A DNA stretch of 6,822 nucleotides from positions 1 through 6,822 of the forward strand of contig JAPWUY010000098.1 of assembly GCA_028275295.1 (NCBI GenBank), in the 5' to 3' direction. The notes beneath the pieces were generated by a model. That model searched no databases. It saw only the letters and a list, made by a program, of their open reading frames with translations, and was not told the origin of the DNA. This document shows positions 6,372 through 6,822 of the stretch, piece by piece. A program made the translations under genes and the position numbers. The stretch's first letter is position 1. Each line of letters starts with the position of its first letter. Origin of the DNA: Thermodesulfobacteriota bacterium. Its GTDB lineage: Bacteria; Desulfobacterota; Desulfocorpusculales; Desulfocorpusculum.

Positions 6372-6822
6372 GTGAGACGTAGATCTAGGTGGACCTCTTT
6401 TGCAGTGGGATTAGCTTTGATCCTGTCCACTGGGTTCGTGGCAGAAGCCCAGGTCGTTGTGGACATATTCGGTCCTGCGATTCCCAGATTTCCCATATGC
6501 GTTTTCCCCTTCAAGGCACAGGGCTCGGATGCGACCCAAGGCTCCCAAGAAGCCATGCGGATCCTCACTCAGGATTTGAGGATCTCAGGATTCTTCGAGG
6601 TGCTGGATCCCTCCAAGGCCCTCTCCGATCCCTTCAGGCAGGGATTCGAGCCCAAAGACGTGGACTTCGATGCCATCAAGCTACTAGGTGCTGACATAGT
6701 GGTGGGTGGAAAAATGGAATTGGAAGGGGGAGGTCTTAGGTGGGAGGCGCGGCTTTACGATCTGCCCCAGAGGAGGATGGTCTTCGGGAAGGTATACAGG
6801 GGCAGTGCCAATGATCTCGCCT
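6372..6822 (+). CDS. tolB: TolB, N-terminal part (cut by the right edge)
   Basis: 150 codons are visible from a GTG start. The product begins with a Sec signal peptide (basic MRRRSRW, hydrophobic core, cleavage after VAEA at residue 26). The mature N-terminus QVVVDIFGPAIPRFPICVFP is typical of TolB, where this stretch contacts TolA. It is followed by the TolB N-terminal alpha/beta domain: a helix AMRILTQDLRISGFFEVLDP, DFDAIKLLGADIVVGGKM, and beta strands reading LRWEARLYDLPQRRMVFGK. The C-terminal six-bladed beta-propeller that binds Pal lies beyond the window. GTG was chosen because the adjacent ATG at 6370 meets a stop at once (ATGTGA) and the strong ribosome site (6358-6365) spaces well to 6372. 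It sits 25 bp after tolA, completing the order tolQ-tolR-tolA-tolB; pal is expected next. Confidence 0.93.
   Translation, partial: MRRRSRWTSFAVGLALILSTGFVAEAQVVVDIFGPAIPRFPICVFPFKAQGSDATQGSQEAMRILTQDLRISGFFEVLDPSKALSDPFRQGFEPKDVDFDAIKLLGADIVVGGKMELEGGGLRWEARLYDLPQRRMVFGKVYRGSANDLA

Noticed and set aside
1..6822. CRISPR array, tRNA, rRNA, insertion sequence or phage genes
   Set aside because: No spaced direct repeats, RNA-gene signatures, terminal inverted repeats or transposase/integrase motifs were seen on either strand.

Overview
The window looks like bacterial chromosome from a Gram-negative (diderm), most plausibly of the Desulfobacterota / deltaproteobacterial type. The grounds are gene content (an LPS-exporting outer membrane with a Tol-Pal system), the helical-repeat protein family on the left, and codon use rich in AGG/AGA for Arg and ATA for Ile in a moderately GC-rich background. 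This placement is by eye; no search was possible.

Left third (1-1499, minus strand): one long gene runs off the left edge. It encodes an all-helical, HEAT/armadillo-like protein of at least 499 residues with no recognised catalytic motif. Its promoter, with a near-consensus -10 box, lies at 1534-1562.

The 383-base region 1500-1882 is a divergent promoter region. It also holds a plus-strand sigma-70-type promoter (TTGACA, 17 bp, TATGCT, 1800-1828) that should drive everything to the right.

Right two thirds (1883 to the right edge, plus strand): a tightly packed cell-envelope operon. Its first gene is the highlight, an 801-residue lipoprotein that joins a complete BamD-like TPR module, a complete LptA/OstA-like domain and a C-terminal NTF2-like (SnoaL/Cds6-type) domain through two long Pro/Glu/Lys-rich linkers. 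It is followed by tolQ (16 bp gap), tolR (12 bp gap), a short tolA/tonB-type gene (4 bp overlap) and the start of tolB (25 bp gap, cut by the right edge).

Together the operon would supply an inner-membrane proton-driven motor (TolQ/TolR), its periplasm-spanning transducer (TolA), the periplasmic partner (TolB), and an outer-membrane lipoprotein carrying outer-membrane-protein assembly and LPS-transport modules on one chain. A pal gene is expected just past the right edge. The candidate for a previously undescribed system is this BamD-LptA-NTF2 fusion, apparently co-expressed with the Tol machinery.
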